Source of the DNA: Maratus speciosus
Lineage: Eukaryota > Arthropoda > Arachnida > Araneae > Salticidae
Direction of reading: 5' to 3'
DNA length: 64,000 nucleotides
Assembly (NCBI GenBank): GCA_963932465.1
Contig: OZ010795.1
Span: 520,495,451-520,559,450 of the forward strand
Numbering within the stretch: the first letter of the stretch is position 1; every line of letters starts with the position of its first letter. Shown here piece after piece: positions 35,610 through 47,138 of this stretch. A model generated the notes under the pieces. That model saw only the letters and a program-made list of their open reading frames with translations, was not told the origin of the DNA and made no database searches. A program made the translations under genes and the position numbers.

Positions 35610-36369
35610 CAAATTTTGATCTATGCTTACTTGGTTTTGTCTAAACCACTGCATTTTAGAGTTGGACATCTGTAAACTGCAGTTATCTGCTGGTATATCC
35701 ATTTGTCCTGACATAACAACTTTTAAAATAAAAGTAACTGTACATTAAGCATTTTCTGGTAATCTTCGGAACATCGACGACCTATTAAAAAGCAATATAT
35801 GTTAATCCATTATAAGAAAATGCTTCCCACACCATGAGTAAACATTCTCCTTTTTGTTTGGTGAAAAAAGTTCGTGGATCTTTGCAAATATCGTGTCAGT
35901 AATAAGCCCAACCATCGGGGCTATCTAAATTAAATTTATTTTCATAACTAAAAAAAACACTCACCAATTCATCTGTCCAGTTCTTGTTATTTTGGGCTGC
36001 ACTAAACACTATCATCTTTATGCTGTTTTGTAAACTTTAGCAAACAATATTTTTTACTGTAATTAAGAAATTTACTTCCCTGCAGCCTTCAAAAGACCAT
36101 GGATTTTGGTACTACATCGCTTACTTCTTTAGACACTGACCTCAACAGACAGATTCTGGGTTGAAACTGATCTCAAAATATCTTTCCTGCCGTTTAGTTG
36201 TACTCTTTGGTCGTCCAGAAGGGAATTTTGTTTCAAAATTGTGACTTTTTGACTGAGTTCAGGAAATACCAACCCTGTTGCGTCCAATAATTCTTTCAAT
36301 GGCAACAACTTTCCATCCACGAGACTTTAAACGACAGATTTCTAAAATTACCTTTTTGGAAAAATGCAT
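35610..36369 (-). pseudogene. Tc1/Tc3-like transposase pseudogene
   Basis: The minus strand opens at an ATG (36369) with MHFSKKVILEICRLKSRGWK and VVAIERIIGRN, a helix-turn-helix start. After frameshifts come ENKFNLDSPDGWAYYWHDIC and KDPRTFF, then MVWEAFSYNGLTYIAF, and later SEDYQKML and YQQ-DNCSLQMSNSKMQWFR. These are the blocks around the first (normally SDEKKFNLDGPDG) and second (QQDN) catalytic Asp of Tc1-like enzymes; the first reads SYENKFNLD here, so the catalytic Asp is lost. The frame breaks before the third motif (SPDLNP). A candidate end 'cagttgcctatatacgtttt' lies at about 36504; no matching far end was found. Confidence 0.87.
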
Positions 36370-38503
36370 ATTGCGAGGCTTTTTTTGCAATCAGACGGAA
36401 ACTGAAAGACATATTCGCTTTCATCTCAGAAAACTACTGCTTCAAAAGTGCCATGACCTTGGAATATCCAAATTTTAGATAACAGTACTTAAATCATCTT
36501 TTAACATCAGTTGCCTATATACGTTTTGGGACAACTGTTTTTTTTTTTAATGTCTGTGACTGTTAAAATTTGTTTGAGTGTATTATTATTATTATTATTT
36601 CAATAATACACATTTGCATAATTTATTTCGTCTATCTTACTTGATTTGTTATCTTTTATATATAAAAATCGGTTGTCTATGAACCTTTGGGACGAACTCT
36701 ATGTCGAACAATAATCTGTCATAAGTGATAATGCATTTATTTTATGCCATGCAAAAGAATTCTAAACATTAGACACCGTTTTCAGAAAATCGTTTTACAA
36801 ATGACAGTAACATTATTTTAAATTTGGTTTCCTTTAAACAGCCCTAATTTGAATCGTTATACAAACAAAAAATCGGTAAATGTTTCAGCGTTCAGAATAA
36901 ATAATACCTAACCCTTTTGTGCCTTAATTTTTGTTTTCTCATATTTTTTGGTAAAATCACTTTAAAATGTTGCAAAATGAACTGGAAAAGCAATAAAAAG
37001 AAATACGCTAAAAAATGTTTATAATTATTTGATAAAATGTAAAAGAATTAATGGGAATATGCATAATATTTGTAATAGCACAATATGCATAACTATATAC
37101 CTTGTCTAAATTTATAAAAGATAAGCTTTTAAATTGTATATTATGTACTCTAATTAGCATTTTTGTGAACTACTAAAAAAATACATATTTATTTCTTTAC
37201 AAAGCGTAATATCATTATAAATATTAGTAATAATAAACTAAGAATAATCGTATATGAGTCTTAAAAACAATTTGTTTCATAATCATCTTGAAAAGGACTT
37301 TACATAAATAAATGTCACCTAAATAGCTAATAAAAATATGTACCTATTTGTGCCTAGCTCCTTATATTTTGTACTTTACAAAAACGCAAAAAAAAAATAG
37401 GCTTGGACATATAATTTCACAATTTAAAAAATACGTAATTGAAAGAAGTGTACAAGTTAAAATTTGACTTTTATATTAGAAAAAAAACCCACAAATAAAC
37501 TTTTTTACATTTCGCCAACTTGAAAAAGGAAAAATCTATAAACTGAAAAAAGACTCCATATAAGTAAATAAATATCCATATTATGCTGTCATCTTTCGGT
37601 AACAGATAAAGATATTTATAGTTAATTATTTCATACAATTTTCATATTATAAAGACGAAGAAAATTATACAATTTTATTAAAATTTGAAGCGTCTCTAAT
37701 ATGGGACGCTAGGTATATGGGTTAAATTAGTAAAAAAAAAGTAACTATATTTCTCAAAACCCAAACACTCACACACAATTTTGGTTTTAAAATATGTAAT
37801 AATATTTACAACAGTATTTTTTCCCTCTTAATTTAAAGATTCAGATTTATTTCAAGAACTATACTTTTAAATAAAAATACTTTATTGTAGAAACAAAGGG
37901 CATAAAACACTATCCAAAAAGTTTTTTCTTCTTAATATTTTTTTTTACAATTATTCAACGTAAACATTATAAAAAATAAAACGAAAATAAATTTTCTTAG
38001 ACATTGTTTCATTTTTTTATGAAAACAAGAAGCTTAAAATTGCAATTCTTAAGGTCAAAAACCTTTATTTATTTTTATTCATTGTTTGAAATGAAAAAGG
38101 AAGTATTCAAGATTGCTCTTTTGAGCACATTCTCGTTTCGTTGTGATGATGTGATTTATTTATTTATTTTTATTTTTTTTTTTTAACTTTTCATTCCACT
38201 GAATGTAAAATTCATATCTGAATTTATTAGCAGGCAATTGCAAAATAAATAAATAAACGAAAAGGAAAAAACAGTATAAGATTAGGTTTTTTTTTTCTTT
38301 GACTTGTATTATTATAATAGTATATGAGCTATTCATTTAGTGCGAACTTTGCCAATGATGATTTGTAATCAAGCAGTGTTACAGATTCCAAAAATATTTT
38401 CTTTTAGTTAATAAATATACAGTGGTAATCAAAAAGAATTTATGCTCCTTATTAGAAAAATAAAATTGCTGAAATGTGTATACGAATTTTATGAGTGACT
38501 AAA
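36370..38503. other. A+T-rich stretch, no gene recognised
   Basis: An ATT trinucleotide run lies at about 36582-36598. 'ggttgtctatgaacctttggg' near 36670 resembles the Tc1-like end near 36510. Otherwise I see only A+T-rich unique sequence. Confidence 0.5.
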
Positions 38504-41500
38504 TAGTCCAGGCATTTTGTGATTGAACATGGGCAAAATTGCAATCGAAGCTTTTTACAGAATTTTTTAATCAGGAACTACTGCTTAATAGTATACTAAA
38601 AATCAGACAAAATCTGAGCACGGGAACACCCCTATATACGGATTTCAAAATGGCGGAGGGGATTTTCTGGAACTAAGGCAGATAATATATCGCTTACGGA
38701 AATATATCGCTTTATTTTCACAATTTAACTTTGAAGTATAGTCAAAAACGATAAACAGTACACAAAAGTCTACTATTTCTGACAAATTACTGCTTAAGTT
38801 CATTTTTACAGAAATGTTCCAGTGAAGAAAAAAACGCATCAATAGTTTTCATCATATTTATAGTTAGAAGTTAGGTAGTCACTCGCAGAGTATTGGGTAG
38901 CACGAGTGTTTTTTTTTACATACCAGCCCCATTCTGCTGGCTTGGTTCTTTCTTCCGATATTTATTTGTAAGTAAGTGTGATAGCTATGATATTTTGTAG
39001 AAGAATCGGTCGGAGGCAAACGTTCAGGTATAATAAATGATTTTACTGTAGTTACTTTCCTTACCAACATTTGGTGACGTAGTTTGTCTATAGAATCCAG
39101 TGCCTTGCAGTCATAAAACACAAGCATTGCTTTTCTTCCAGCCTCAGCCATATCTGAATGTAGGCTTGAATTTGAACAAAATATTTTTGCAATAGAACGG
39201 AGCTCTGTCTTGTTCATCTGTTTGAGAAATGATGAGGATTTCCCAATCGAAAAAAATCTGGATGTTGTATCGCAGCCCGTGAAAGCATGCAGAAACAGAA
39301 GGAAGTTGCAATTTTCACCACCTAACAGAGATTGCATGTTGAGGATATGATAGACTGGTTTGGAACATGATCCTCGTCTTATGTCACTGCGATAGAATAG
39401 CTTGAAGCCATTATCAGTTGCCTGTTAAAGAAGGAGAATCAGCAAGTCGGTATCTTCACCTATTACAGTGGTATGTGCATGTGCATGTTCTGAAGATGAG
39501 ACTGGAGCATGAACAATGTCTATATTGGCATCCCCATCTGTTTTGGGAACAGTACAGCCTTGTTTCTTAAGCAATTCGCCTATGAGGAAAGTCATTGCTT
39601 GCTTGTTTTTTCATTGTCCAGAAACTCTTCTTTTTTTCCAATAAATTTCACGTATGGGCTGAAATTAATATCTCTACTGTTTTTTTTTGTAGCGTCATCT
39701 GTGAGCCACATCATTGATTGTTGGATACTCAATGTAATTATCAAAAACCATGATAGGTTTTCCATATTGTTTAACAATAAAATCAGCGTAAGACATAGCA
39801 ATGTTTCATATGTATCATTTTTTACACCAGGAAATGCGACGCAAGAAAGATCCTCCATCCAATATGTACCTTTCTGTACTTTCCACGTTGTCATATTTTT
39901 CATTGTGTAAATTTTTAATGTGTTTGACTAGTGCTTGAGCTAACTGAAATTTGTCTGAATTCCTCATCATACTTGGTGATTCAAATAATGCTGCAGGGTA
40001 CGCACACGGTTCATAACGCATGACATCTCCGAGATTCATTTCACCACAAGTGCCAGTAATCATCATTCTTTGGAAGAGGAGCGCTGGATCTATTTGCATA
40101 TCTAAGTCATCTTTATAACTACAAATGGCGACAGCAGATCCTAGAGTTTTCACTTTCGTTGACCTTTTAGCCGAATACCTAAATATATCCTTCCCTATCA
40201 TTTTGGAGATGATGATCATACCAAATAAGTGCAACTCATCAACATTAACTTCTTTTTTAGCTGTTACGCCTGTAACAATTTTGAGTAGAGTAGAATCAGA
40301 ATGAAATGGCGATATGTGTTCCAGTACATCGGCCACTTTTTAAATGTCATTGCTGCTCTTCTTCTGTCTGCTGTCTCTTATAGGTATTTTTGATAATTTT
40401 ATAAAAGTTACACACTCCCAATGTTATTCCTATGGGAGTTTGAAGCTAAAAGTTAGCATAGAACACAATTTTTAACTATTTTCAAAACATCATTTAGTAC
40501 ACTTAAAATTGATATTTTGAATTGAAACTGGCAACAGAGCAATGTATATACACTTACGTTAATAACAAGCACAGTATGGAGCTGTTTATAGCATTTATTA
40601 TGTACGTTAGAGGTTAGAGATTAATTAAAAAAGGTTAACATTACAATAATCTCCACAGAGATGCATTATTAAATGGCCGCCAATGGTAAAGCATGTACTT
40701 TTCAGAGGCTCATTAAAATTTATAAAAAGAATCTAAAACTCACTCACTAGTGTTGTATAAGCTTCAAATTACACAAATAATGTAGTAATCCGCTGTTAAA
40801 TAATCATTTAACACCATAAATATAATCTTGAAAAACACTGACATGACAAACTAGTCTGGTCAGATCACAATCACAGCACAGTATGTATAAAAAATATCGA
40901 TATCTTTGTTTAAAGTCTCCTTAACAAAGTAAATTGGTGATGAAATGTCCATAAATGCAGGGGTCGTGCGTGTCCTGAAATTTTATAGCCAGGAAATTTT
41001 TCTTTACCAGTATTTTCTTATAGAAAATTACTTCTTAAATAAGGCGAAATTTCGCGCGTTTAAGCTAGATTTATTCTTCTATTAAAAAATACTGATATTT
41101 GCCCTTAAAAATTCCCTAAAGCATATTATTAAAAATGTTCCGATGCCTGGGAAAGTTATGCAGAACTAGCATTTATAAGCACTGGAATCGATTCGGAGCC
41201 AGTTATTGCGGATACATGAGATAGAGGAACGGGATTAACAGAAAGTAGAGAAATTTAAAAGAACTATATCTCGCGAACCACTGGACCGATTTTGATGCGG
41301 AAGGGCTTAAAATGTTCAGGAAGACTTAATATGTAGAGAGAAAATATAGTATAGGGCTTGCCTGAGGCCGGAGATATATCTCCCCATCGCCGGAGCTTGA
41401 AAAACTCACCGCATACCGGATGACTGTTAGATCGGTCTAGTAGTAATACAGTTTAGAATGAGTTATAGATACTTTACTTTATCTTGTTCCAAAAGCATTA

Positions 41501-41788
41501 TTGGTTGTCAGTTGTTCGAATAAAATGAATATTTGCAGTCCAAATTGTTTAGTGCTGCCCTCTGTCGTCTTCCGTCTCAACTAAAAGCTATACAACAGCA
41601 CAACAACGCAAAACGGCATATGATTCAGTCCGTTTTGAAATCCGTTTTTAAGGGTGTTCCGTGATCGGATTTTGTCTGATTTTGGTTATATTTCTCAGTA
41701 ATGGTTACGGATTAAAAATCAGTTAACAGAGCTTCTATTGCAATTTTGCTCGGGTTGAAGGTGTATTTACTTTAATTTGCCTGGACTA
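38504..41788. mobile_element. 3.3-kb element with about 150-bp TIRs carrying a PIN/XPG-like gene
   Basis: The left end (38504-38655) and the complement of the right end (about 41630-41788) align: both start 'tagtccaggca', then 'gcaaaattgcaat(c/a)gaagct', 'aaatcagacaaaatc(t/c)ga', 'cacgg' and 'acggatttcaaaa'. AAA flanks both sides, a possible but unconvincing 3-bp duplication. The only gene inside is the nuclease-like pseudogene at 38879-40336; no DDE transposase was seen. XPG-type nucleases are known in Academ transposons, so a relation is possible, but this is inference. Confidence 0.65.
38879..40336 (-). pseudogene. Decayed PIN/XPG-nuclease-like gene (HAFTGCDTTS family)
   Basis: Reading the minus strand: HISPFHSDSTLLKIVTG, then AVAICSYKDDLDMQIDPALL, FQRMMITGTCGEMNLGDVMR, YILDGGSFLRRISW, then two in-frame stops, then MSYADFIVKQYGKPIMVFDN. 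After more breaks come VIGEDTDLLILLL, FLLFLHAFTGCDTTSRFFSI and IAKIFCSNSSLHSDMAEAGR. I recognise this as a widespread but unnamed metazoan family often found in repeats. MVFDN, EDTDLL and GCDTTS fall in the order and kind of the acidic motifs of PIN/XPG (FEN1-like) nucleases, so metal-dependent nuclease ancestry is inferred. At least four stops or frameshifts make it a pseudogene. It lies within inverted repeats at 38504-41788, which implies it moved as part of an element. Confidence 0.7.
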
Positions 41789-42202
41789 AAATAAAAAGTC
41801 TTTGTTAACTCCATTTAAATATTGTGTGAGGTCACTGCAAATTCGAGTCCATGTATCAGGATTTGTTCAATTTTCCATTTTAATGAGTATATATTTCTGT
41901 ATACTAATCTTTATCTATTATTTATTAGTTGAGTTTTTGTCATTAACTTAGTCAAATATTACTATACGGAAAAACTGTTCTTTAAATTTAAAGAATATAT
42001 AAACCTGTATATTTCAAACAACATTTCTAAAATATAAGGGGTTGCCGGATTGAAAAGAGGACAACAGACATTATCAAAGTTGCCGAACTAGTTTTTCATT
42101 TGATTTTGGCTTCGCGCAGGGTTAGTGGCGCATTAGATAAAATTGCGTCGTTTCGAATGAAACTGTGTGTATAACTGACGGCTAAAACATAAGCTGAATA
42201 GG
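41789..42202. other. Unassigned stretch
   Basis: Nothing recognised except 'taaggggttgccggattgaa' near 42037, a plausible 5' end for the adjacent mariner fragment. Confidence 0.4.
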
Positions 42203-42545
42203 ATGGAGGCGTACAGAGTCGAGCAGCGAGGCGAAGTGCGTTTTTCTTTCTTTTGTGTGGCTGAAGGGGCTACGACGTATATATTTTTTGCCGAATGAAG
42301 CATATTTATGGTGAACACTGTTTAGGTCGTACAGCTGCGAATAACTGATGCAAGAGTTTCAGACAAGGCAGACAATCAGTGAACGACACACCGAGACCAG
42401 GCCAGGTCCACATTGCCATCACCGATACAACAGTCACCGCTGACGATAAGATGGTTAGAAATGACAGACGAGTGACGACCCATGAACTTTCGGAACAAAC
42501 GAGGTTGGGTAAAGGAACAGGGCACAGAATCCTTTACGGCGGTTT
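42203..42545 (+). pseudogene. Mariner transposase N-terminal fragment
   Basis: Frames in sequence read MEAYRVEQRGEVRF, an interrupted helix-turn-helix region (around EHCLGRTAA), SFRQGRQSVNDTPRPGQVHI, then AITDTTVTADDKMVRNDRRV and TTHELSEQTRLGKGTGHRIL. This is the paired DNA-binding domain of mariner transposases with its 'R.S(V)...PRPG' linker. At least one frameshift occurs near 42295. The DD34D catalytic domain is missing: sequence after about 42545 is unrelated A+T-rich DNA. It is therefore a 3'-truncated copy. The domain normally binds the element's inverted repeats (family knowledge). Confidence 0.87.
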
Positions 42546-42943
42546 ACTTCGAGCGAAGCCTTATAAGCAACTCCTTATATGTTGCTATAGTTTAAGGGGT
42601 TAACAATAAAATTAGATATTAACTGTAATATATACTTGCAATATATTAAAATACAGCATGGTTATATCTATGGTTATACCTATGATTTTATTATTTTATA
42701 TATTTATGGCTACATGAACGTTAACAAACTGAAATACAACATTATGTGGTTTTCACAGATAACAAAATATCAAATTATAGTAAGTTACAAATTAGTATTA
42801 TTATGTATATTATTAGTATTATTAGTATTATTATATAAGTATTATTATGTTAACGTTACTTAACCACAAATTTTCCGTCTAAGCTATCGAATATATATAT
42901 ATATATATATTTTTTACTTATAGGTGATAATTTAAATGTAGCA
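42546..42943. repeat. Simple A+T-rich sequence before Helitron 2
   Basis: Loose TTA/TTAGTA runs at 42790-42850 and an AT run at about 42891-42910. The open frame here is only simple-sequence translation. Confidence 0.7.
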
Positions 42944-43573
42944 TCTATTTATATTAAATCCAAGTCTCTGTGTGTCCCTCACTATTCCGGTAGGACCGCC
43001 TCATTGAAATGAGTAATTGTTGAAAAATATTAATGCAGGGATACCACAGTAGCGCCAAATGTTAGCCAAATTGGCGATAGCTGGATAATTTGGCGAAGTT
43101 CCCATTTAAAACCATTAATCTTTCATAATGGAGGTCACCGAAATTTAATTTAAACTCCACTCTTTTAAGATATTTTTTCGAATTTTCGTGAGAATTTAAA
43201 GTACATCTTTACATCTTCCTTCCGATGCTACTAATAAAATAACCGCCAATAGACAACGGTGTACTGTGTGAGCTCCTAACTGCGCGATTTTAATGTGCTT
43301 TAGGTAATTTTCCAGTATAGGTAGGTGCCTTGGCGAAAAAGGAAATTTGGTAACATATTTTCCTAGAACCTATTCACTGTTTCATTTTATATACACACGC
43401 ATTTTTTCGATATTTATACGATTTATTTAACATAAAAAAGCCGTTTCTCTAATTTTATACAGAAACAGATGTAATTTGTACATAAAAACATCAATAATAT
43501 ACATATAAAACAAACAAAAACGCTCATCAAATTTGTTTTCATAGCTGTTTATATGATTTGACAACAAATCTCG

Positions 43574-43921
43574 ATATTTTTTCGTTATACGGACACCATG
43601 CCAAAATGTATGCTAATGCGCCAATTATTTCAAAATGCAAAAAGATATTTGTAATTTTATGACAGCAGTTTAATATGAGTTTTATTTTATTGCTTTATTT
43701 TATAGCAGTTATTTGTTCACTTATTTTAAGTATATATTTGTGATTTGATGAAATAGTTCGTAAAAGTCTGGAAATGTTTCATTTTCAAATGTTACATTTT
43801 TTAAATGCTCACTTTAGTATCGACAATGGTTTTTCTTTTATTTTTCAAATGCTTCAATTCACAATTTTGCGCCAACTATTACGCTTGGCGACAATGGTGT
43901 CCACATAACGGAAAAGTACCC
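43574..43921. mobile_element. Merlin-derived MITE, 348 bp
   Basis: Ends are the two ends of the Merlin at 22113-23330 in inverted orientation: left 'cggacaccatgccaaaatgt' and 'gctaatgcgccaattatttc', right '...cgcttggcgacaatgg' and 'ggaaaagtaccc'. The join lies just after 'attatttcaa', where the gene was deleted. Flanks AAATCTCG and AAATCTCA form an 8-bp duplication with one mismatch, at the same site as in Helitron 1. Confidence 0.9.
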
Positions 43922-44092
43922 AAATCTCACTTTCTGATGCCCAAATTACACCAAGTTTTTTCAAAAAAATGCCAAAGCCCCTACAGTGGAAAAGTACCAA
44001 ACTGCCTATTATTTTGCGCTATCCGTGTTATAGTTTGTACTATATGCAAGGGGAGTGGAGCGAAGAGTTTAAACATTAAATATTAAAGTTTC

Positions 44093-44302
44093 GGCACAGA
44101 TGTCATATACGCCCCATATTGGCGCGATTTTTTTCTGACGCCAATGTCATATGCACAACGGGTATTTAACTGGCGCCAAATTGTCGTTATTTTGCTTGAT
44201 ATGGTAATCCGGATGTTGTTGTTTATGCTGTTGATGTTTTCGCCAAATTTGCGTCGGAAAAAAATCGCGCCAATATATGATAACGTATATGACAACTGTG
44301 AT
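44093..44302. mobile_element. GGCACAG-family MITE, same insertion as 23811
   Basis: It has the full 'cgccccatattggcgcgatt' left inverted repeat that the Helitron 1 copy has lost. Flanked by AAAGTTTC (44085-44092, 44303-44310). The right terminus has mutated from gtgcc to gtgat. Confidence 0.88.
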
Positions 44303-44477
44303 AAAGTTTCTATAAAGCAGTATAAGACTAAAAAATTAAGAATAAAATAAATGCAAAATAAGACTAAAGAAGAAAGAAAAATCATGCGTAAAGCATAGAA
44401 TATGAAACACTTTCCAACACATCCTGAATGCTTTAACAAAACTTCGTTATTTAGGGAAATAAGGTAAATAAGATAAC

Positions 44478-44701
44478 GTTACTTCTTAGATATCCCGTCG
44501 ACCAATTTCGCCAAATTATATAAATCGCCAAATCAATAGTAAAACATTAACAAAAATACAAATAAAACGTCGAATTAATGGTTTTATTGGCCATTATTGG
44601 CATTTAATCTTACAATTAATTAATTAATGGCAACCATTATTGGCAATTAATCTTACAATTTAGCGACAGTAATTTGGTCGACGGAATAACTAAGAAGTAC
44701 C
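44478..44701. mobile_element. GTCGACC-family MITE with exact 8-bp duplication and empty site
   Basis: Left 'gttacttcttagatatcc' then 'cgtcgaccaatttcgccaaa'; right complement '...ggtcgacggaataac' then 'taagaagtacc'. AAGATAAC flanks both sides (44470-44477, 44702-44709), while Helitron 1 has a single 'aagataac' near 24139. Its interior repeats 'ttattggca(t/a)ttaatctta'. Related copies: 62228-62521 and 19172-19358. Confidence 0.93.
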
Positions 44702-45257
44702 AAGATAACTAAGTAAACATTTTAGAAAACGCATAAAAAATTTAAAAAATTGATTTCAGCAGTTACCGTTCATAGTCATGCCACTATTTAGCTAAAATTT
44801 AATTTAAACTACTCTTAAAACTACTGAAATCACATTTCCAGATATTATCATCCATAGACGGTTATGTATCCAATTCTTTGCGTGACCATGTGTATCATTT
44901 TATCTATATTCTACAAACATTTCTTAGTAAACTAAATGCAGTTCAGCGTAAAACTGCATAACTCCTTTAAAAATCACCTTTAAGCAATTTACTCTCATAC
45001 TCAGTAACCCTTACGAATTCTTTTGTGTAGCCCTGCATATGAACTGTAGCATTTATACACACAGTATAGTATGCATAAATGTAGTGAAACATAAAAGCGC
45101 ATATCACAATTAAAAATGCATTCCTAGCAATCATTGCTTATGTACAATACTTCGGAGAAAAGTTTCTTGGCGAGAAAGAAGTTTGCCAACGTATTTTCTG
45201 GCAACCTATTTACTGCTTCATACTCACAAGCAATTTTTTCCATATGTATAGAATTTA

Positions 45258-45449
45258 TCACAGATGTCATATACGCGATTTTTTTCCGACGCCAATTTGG
45301 CGAAAACATCAACAGCATAAACAACAACATCCAGATTACCATATCAAGCAAAATTACGACACTTTGGTGCCAGTTAAGTACCCGGTGCGTATATGACATC
45401 GGCATCAAAAAAAATCGCGCCAATATGGGCGTATATGACATCTGTGTCG
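45258..45449. mobile_element. GGCACAG-family MITE, Helitron 2 only
   Basis: Inverted ends 'cacagatgtcatatacgc' and 'gcgtatatgacatctgtg'. Flanks AGAATTTA and ACAATTTA are an 8-bp duplication with one mismatch; Helitron 1 has a single 'acaattta' near 24924. The outermost two bases have mutated from GG to TC. Confidence 0.83.
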
Positions 45450-45750
45450 ACAATTTAATATAAAAAAAGCTATTTACCCATTTTTATAAAGAAACAGAAG
45501 TAATTTTTGCACAGATGTCATATGCGCATGGGGGTTGGCGTGATTTTTCTATGACGCCAATTTGGCGGAAATCTCGTTTTCGAATACCAGTTACTTATAT
45601 ATTTTTCAATTATTTGCTATCATTTTTAAAAGGAAATAACTATAAATAAATAAAAGTTTGAATAATAACTATAGAACAAAACAGTTTATATAATTAAAAA
45701 ACAGAAAATAAAAGTAAATAAACAATTTATTAATAAATAAAAAACAATAG

Positions 45751-45806
45751 CCGGGTTACCATAGCAGGCAAAATAACACCATTTTGGCGCCAGTTAGGTA
45801 TCCCGG
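45751..45806. repeat. 56-bp CCGGG...CCCGG core unit, Helitron 2 copy
   Basis: 'ccgggttaccatagcagg' to 'ggtatcccgg', orthologous to 25209-25264 and homologous to the centre of the GGCACAG MITEs. Confidence 0.6.
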
Positions 45807-46072
45807 TTCATATCTGAAATCTGTGCTGTAATTTGTATATATAAAATATATATATATATTTAGAAATGATTTTTTTATGTATATAAGTGCATATATAAAC
45901 AAAGATAAAAGTTCATTAGATTTGTTTTCATAGCTGTTTATATATTTTCGCAACATATATCACTTTCTGATGCCCGAATCGCGCCAAGCTTTTTTTAAAA
46001 ATGCGCTATAATGGAAAAGTACTTAAATCAATAATTGACAGAAATAACAAATTATACAAACTAAAACTTTTT

Positions 46073-46279
46073 GGTGTAGATGTCATATTCGCCCCATATT
46101 GGCGCGATTTTTTTCGGTTGCCAATTTGGCGAAAACATCAACAGCATAAACAACATAATCCGGGTTACCACATCAAACAAAATAACGACACTTTGATGCA
46201 AGTTAAGTACCTGTTGCCTATATGATATTGGCGACAGAAAAAAATCGCGCCAATATGGGGCGAATATGACATCTGTTCC
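46073..46279. mobile_element. GGCACAG-family MITE, 207 bp, exact duplication and empty site
   Basis: Left 'ggtgtagatgtcatattcg' and right complement '...gaatatgacatctgttcc', with inverted repeats of about 40 bases. AACTTTTT flanks both sides (46065-46072, 46280-46287); Helitron 1 has a single 'aactttttatttcgagatc' near 25520. Confidence 0.95.
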
Positions 46280-46862
46280 AACTTTTTATTTCGAGATCAA
46301 AGCATTGTTTTTAATTTCGATTAAAAATACATATATCCTTGAATAACTTCAATTGAAATTAGGTTCACAGCTTAATATCTCATTCCATAAACCTAAACAA
46401 ACACAAGTGATTCATTCATCGTGAAACGTCAAAAATATTAAATCATTGAGGTAATCATTCACAAAATAAGTTCTCCAACAATCAATGGGTAATATTCTAA
46501 TGACGTCATAGTAGGTAAAATGGTGGCGGTATCGTTTGTTTATGGTTTGTAATCACAAAGATTTAATTTTGCATTGTCTCTTAGTTACATTATTTTATTG
46601 TCATATTTATAAGCTCAGAACAAAAGTCTATTTTTTCATTATTTAGTTATTAAAGACGGAAAAAAATCATAAATGCATGATTTGAAAATTTTAAATAATT
46701 TTCTTTCTTAATACTAAAAAATAACATCGGGAAGTAACAGCGGGTTTAAGTTAAATAAGTTTAACTGTTTAATTCTGTTGTAATATTCAAAATAATTGTA
46801 TTTATTAGATTTCAGTACTCAACATCAGGGCCCAATTAAACTTTGAAGTTAGAGGAATTACA

Positions 46863-47138
46863 ATGTCATTTCAGGACCTTTCTTTTGGAGAAGCTTTCCA
46901 AAATTCCATATATACATGGAAAATCTTCAGTGTTAGAAATATTATTCTTAGGACTGACGCGAGAACGGCCTGCAATTTTACACAAGTTTTTGAAAGCTAC
47001 TTTATATCAGAAATTTTACTAAAAACTGGTTACTTTTTTGTTATAGCGGCCCACACTATTAGTATTATGACAAGTTGCAGCCAATTTCGCCAACGTCGTA
47101 ACCAAGATCGTGAAGCACACACATATAATACCATATAA
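46863..47138 (+). CDS. 91-codon ORF near the Helitron 3' end, function unknown
   Basis: It starts at an ATG and reads MSFQDLSFGEAFQNSIYTWK, then IFSVRNIILRTDARTACNF, a moderately hydrophobic centre (LLKTGYFFVIAAHTISIMT), and ends CSQFRQRRNQDREAHTYNTI. I recognise no family. The copy in Helitron 1 has the same frame apart from a 4-base difference that shifts it. Helitrons often carry captured exons (known), which would explain an ORF here, but with only two close copies conservation is not evidence of selection. No promoter or polyadenylation signal was identified. Confidence 0.3.
   Translation: MSFQDLSFGEAFQNSIYTWKIFSVRNIILRTDARTACNFTQVFESYFISEILLKTGYFFVIAAHTISIMTSCSQFRQRRNQDREAHTYNTI

Noticed and set aside
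39509..39910. 133-codon plus-strand ORF, Phe/Ser-rich
   Set aside because: Antisense to the nuclease-like pseudogene, whose family motifs are on the minus strand.
42636..42863. 75-codon ORF rich in Tyr/Ile/Leu
   Set aside because: Translation of TTA/ATT simple sequence.
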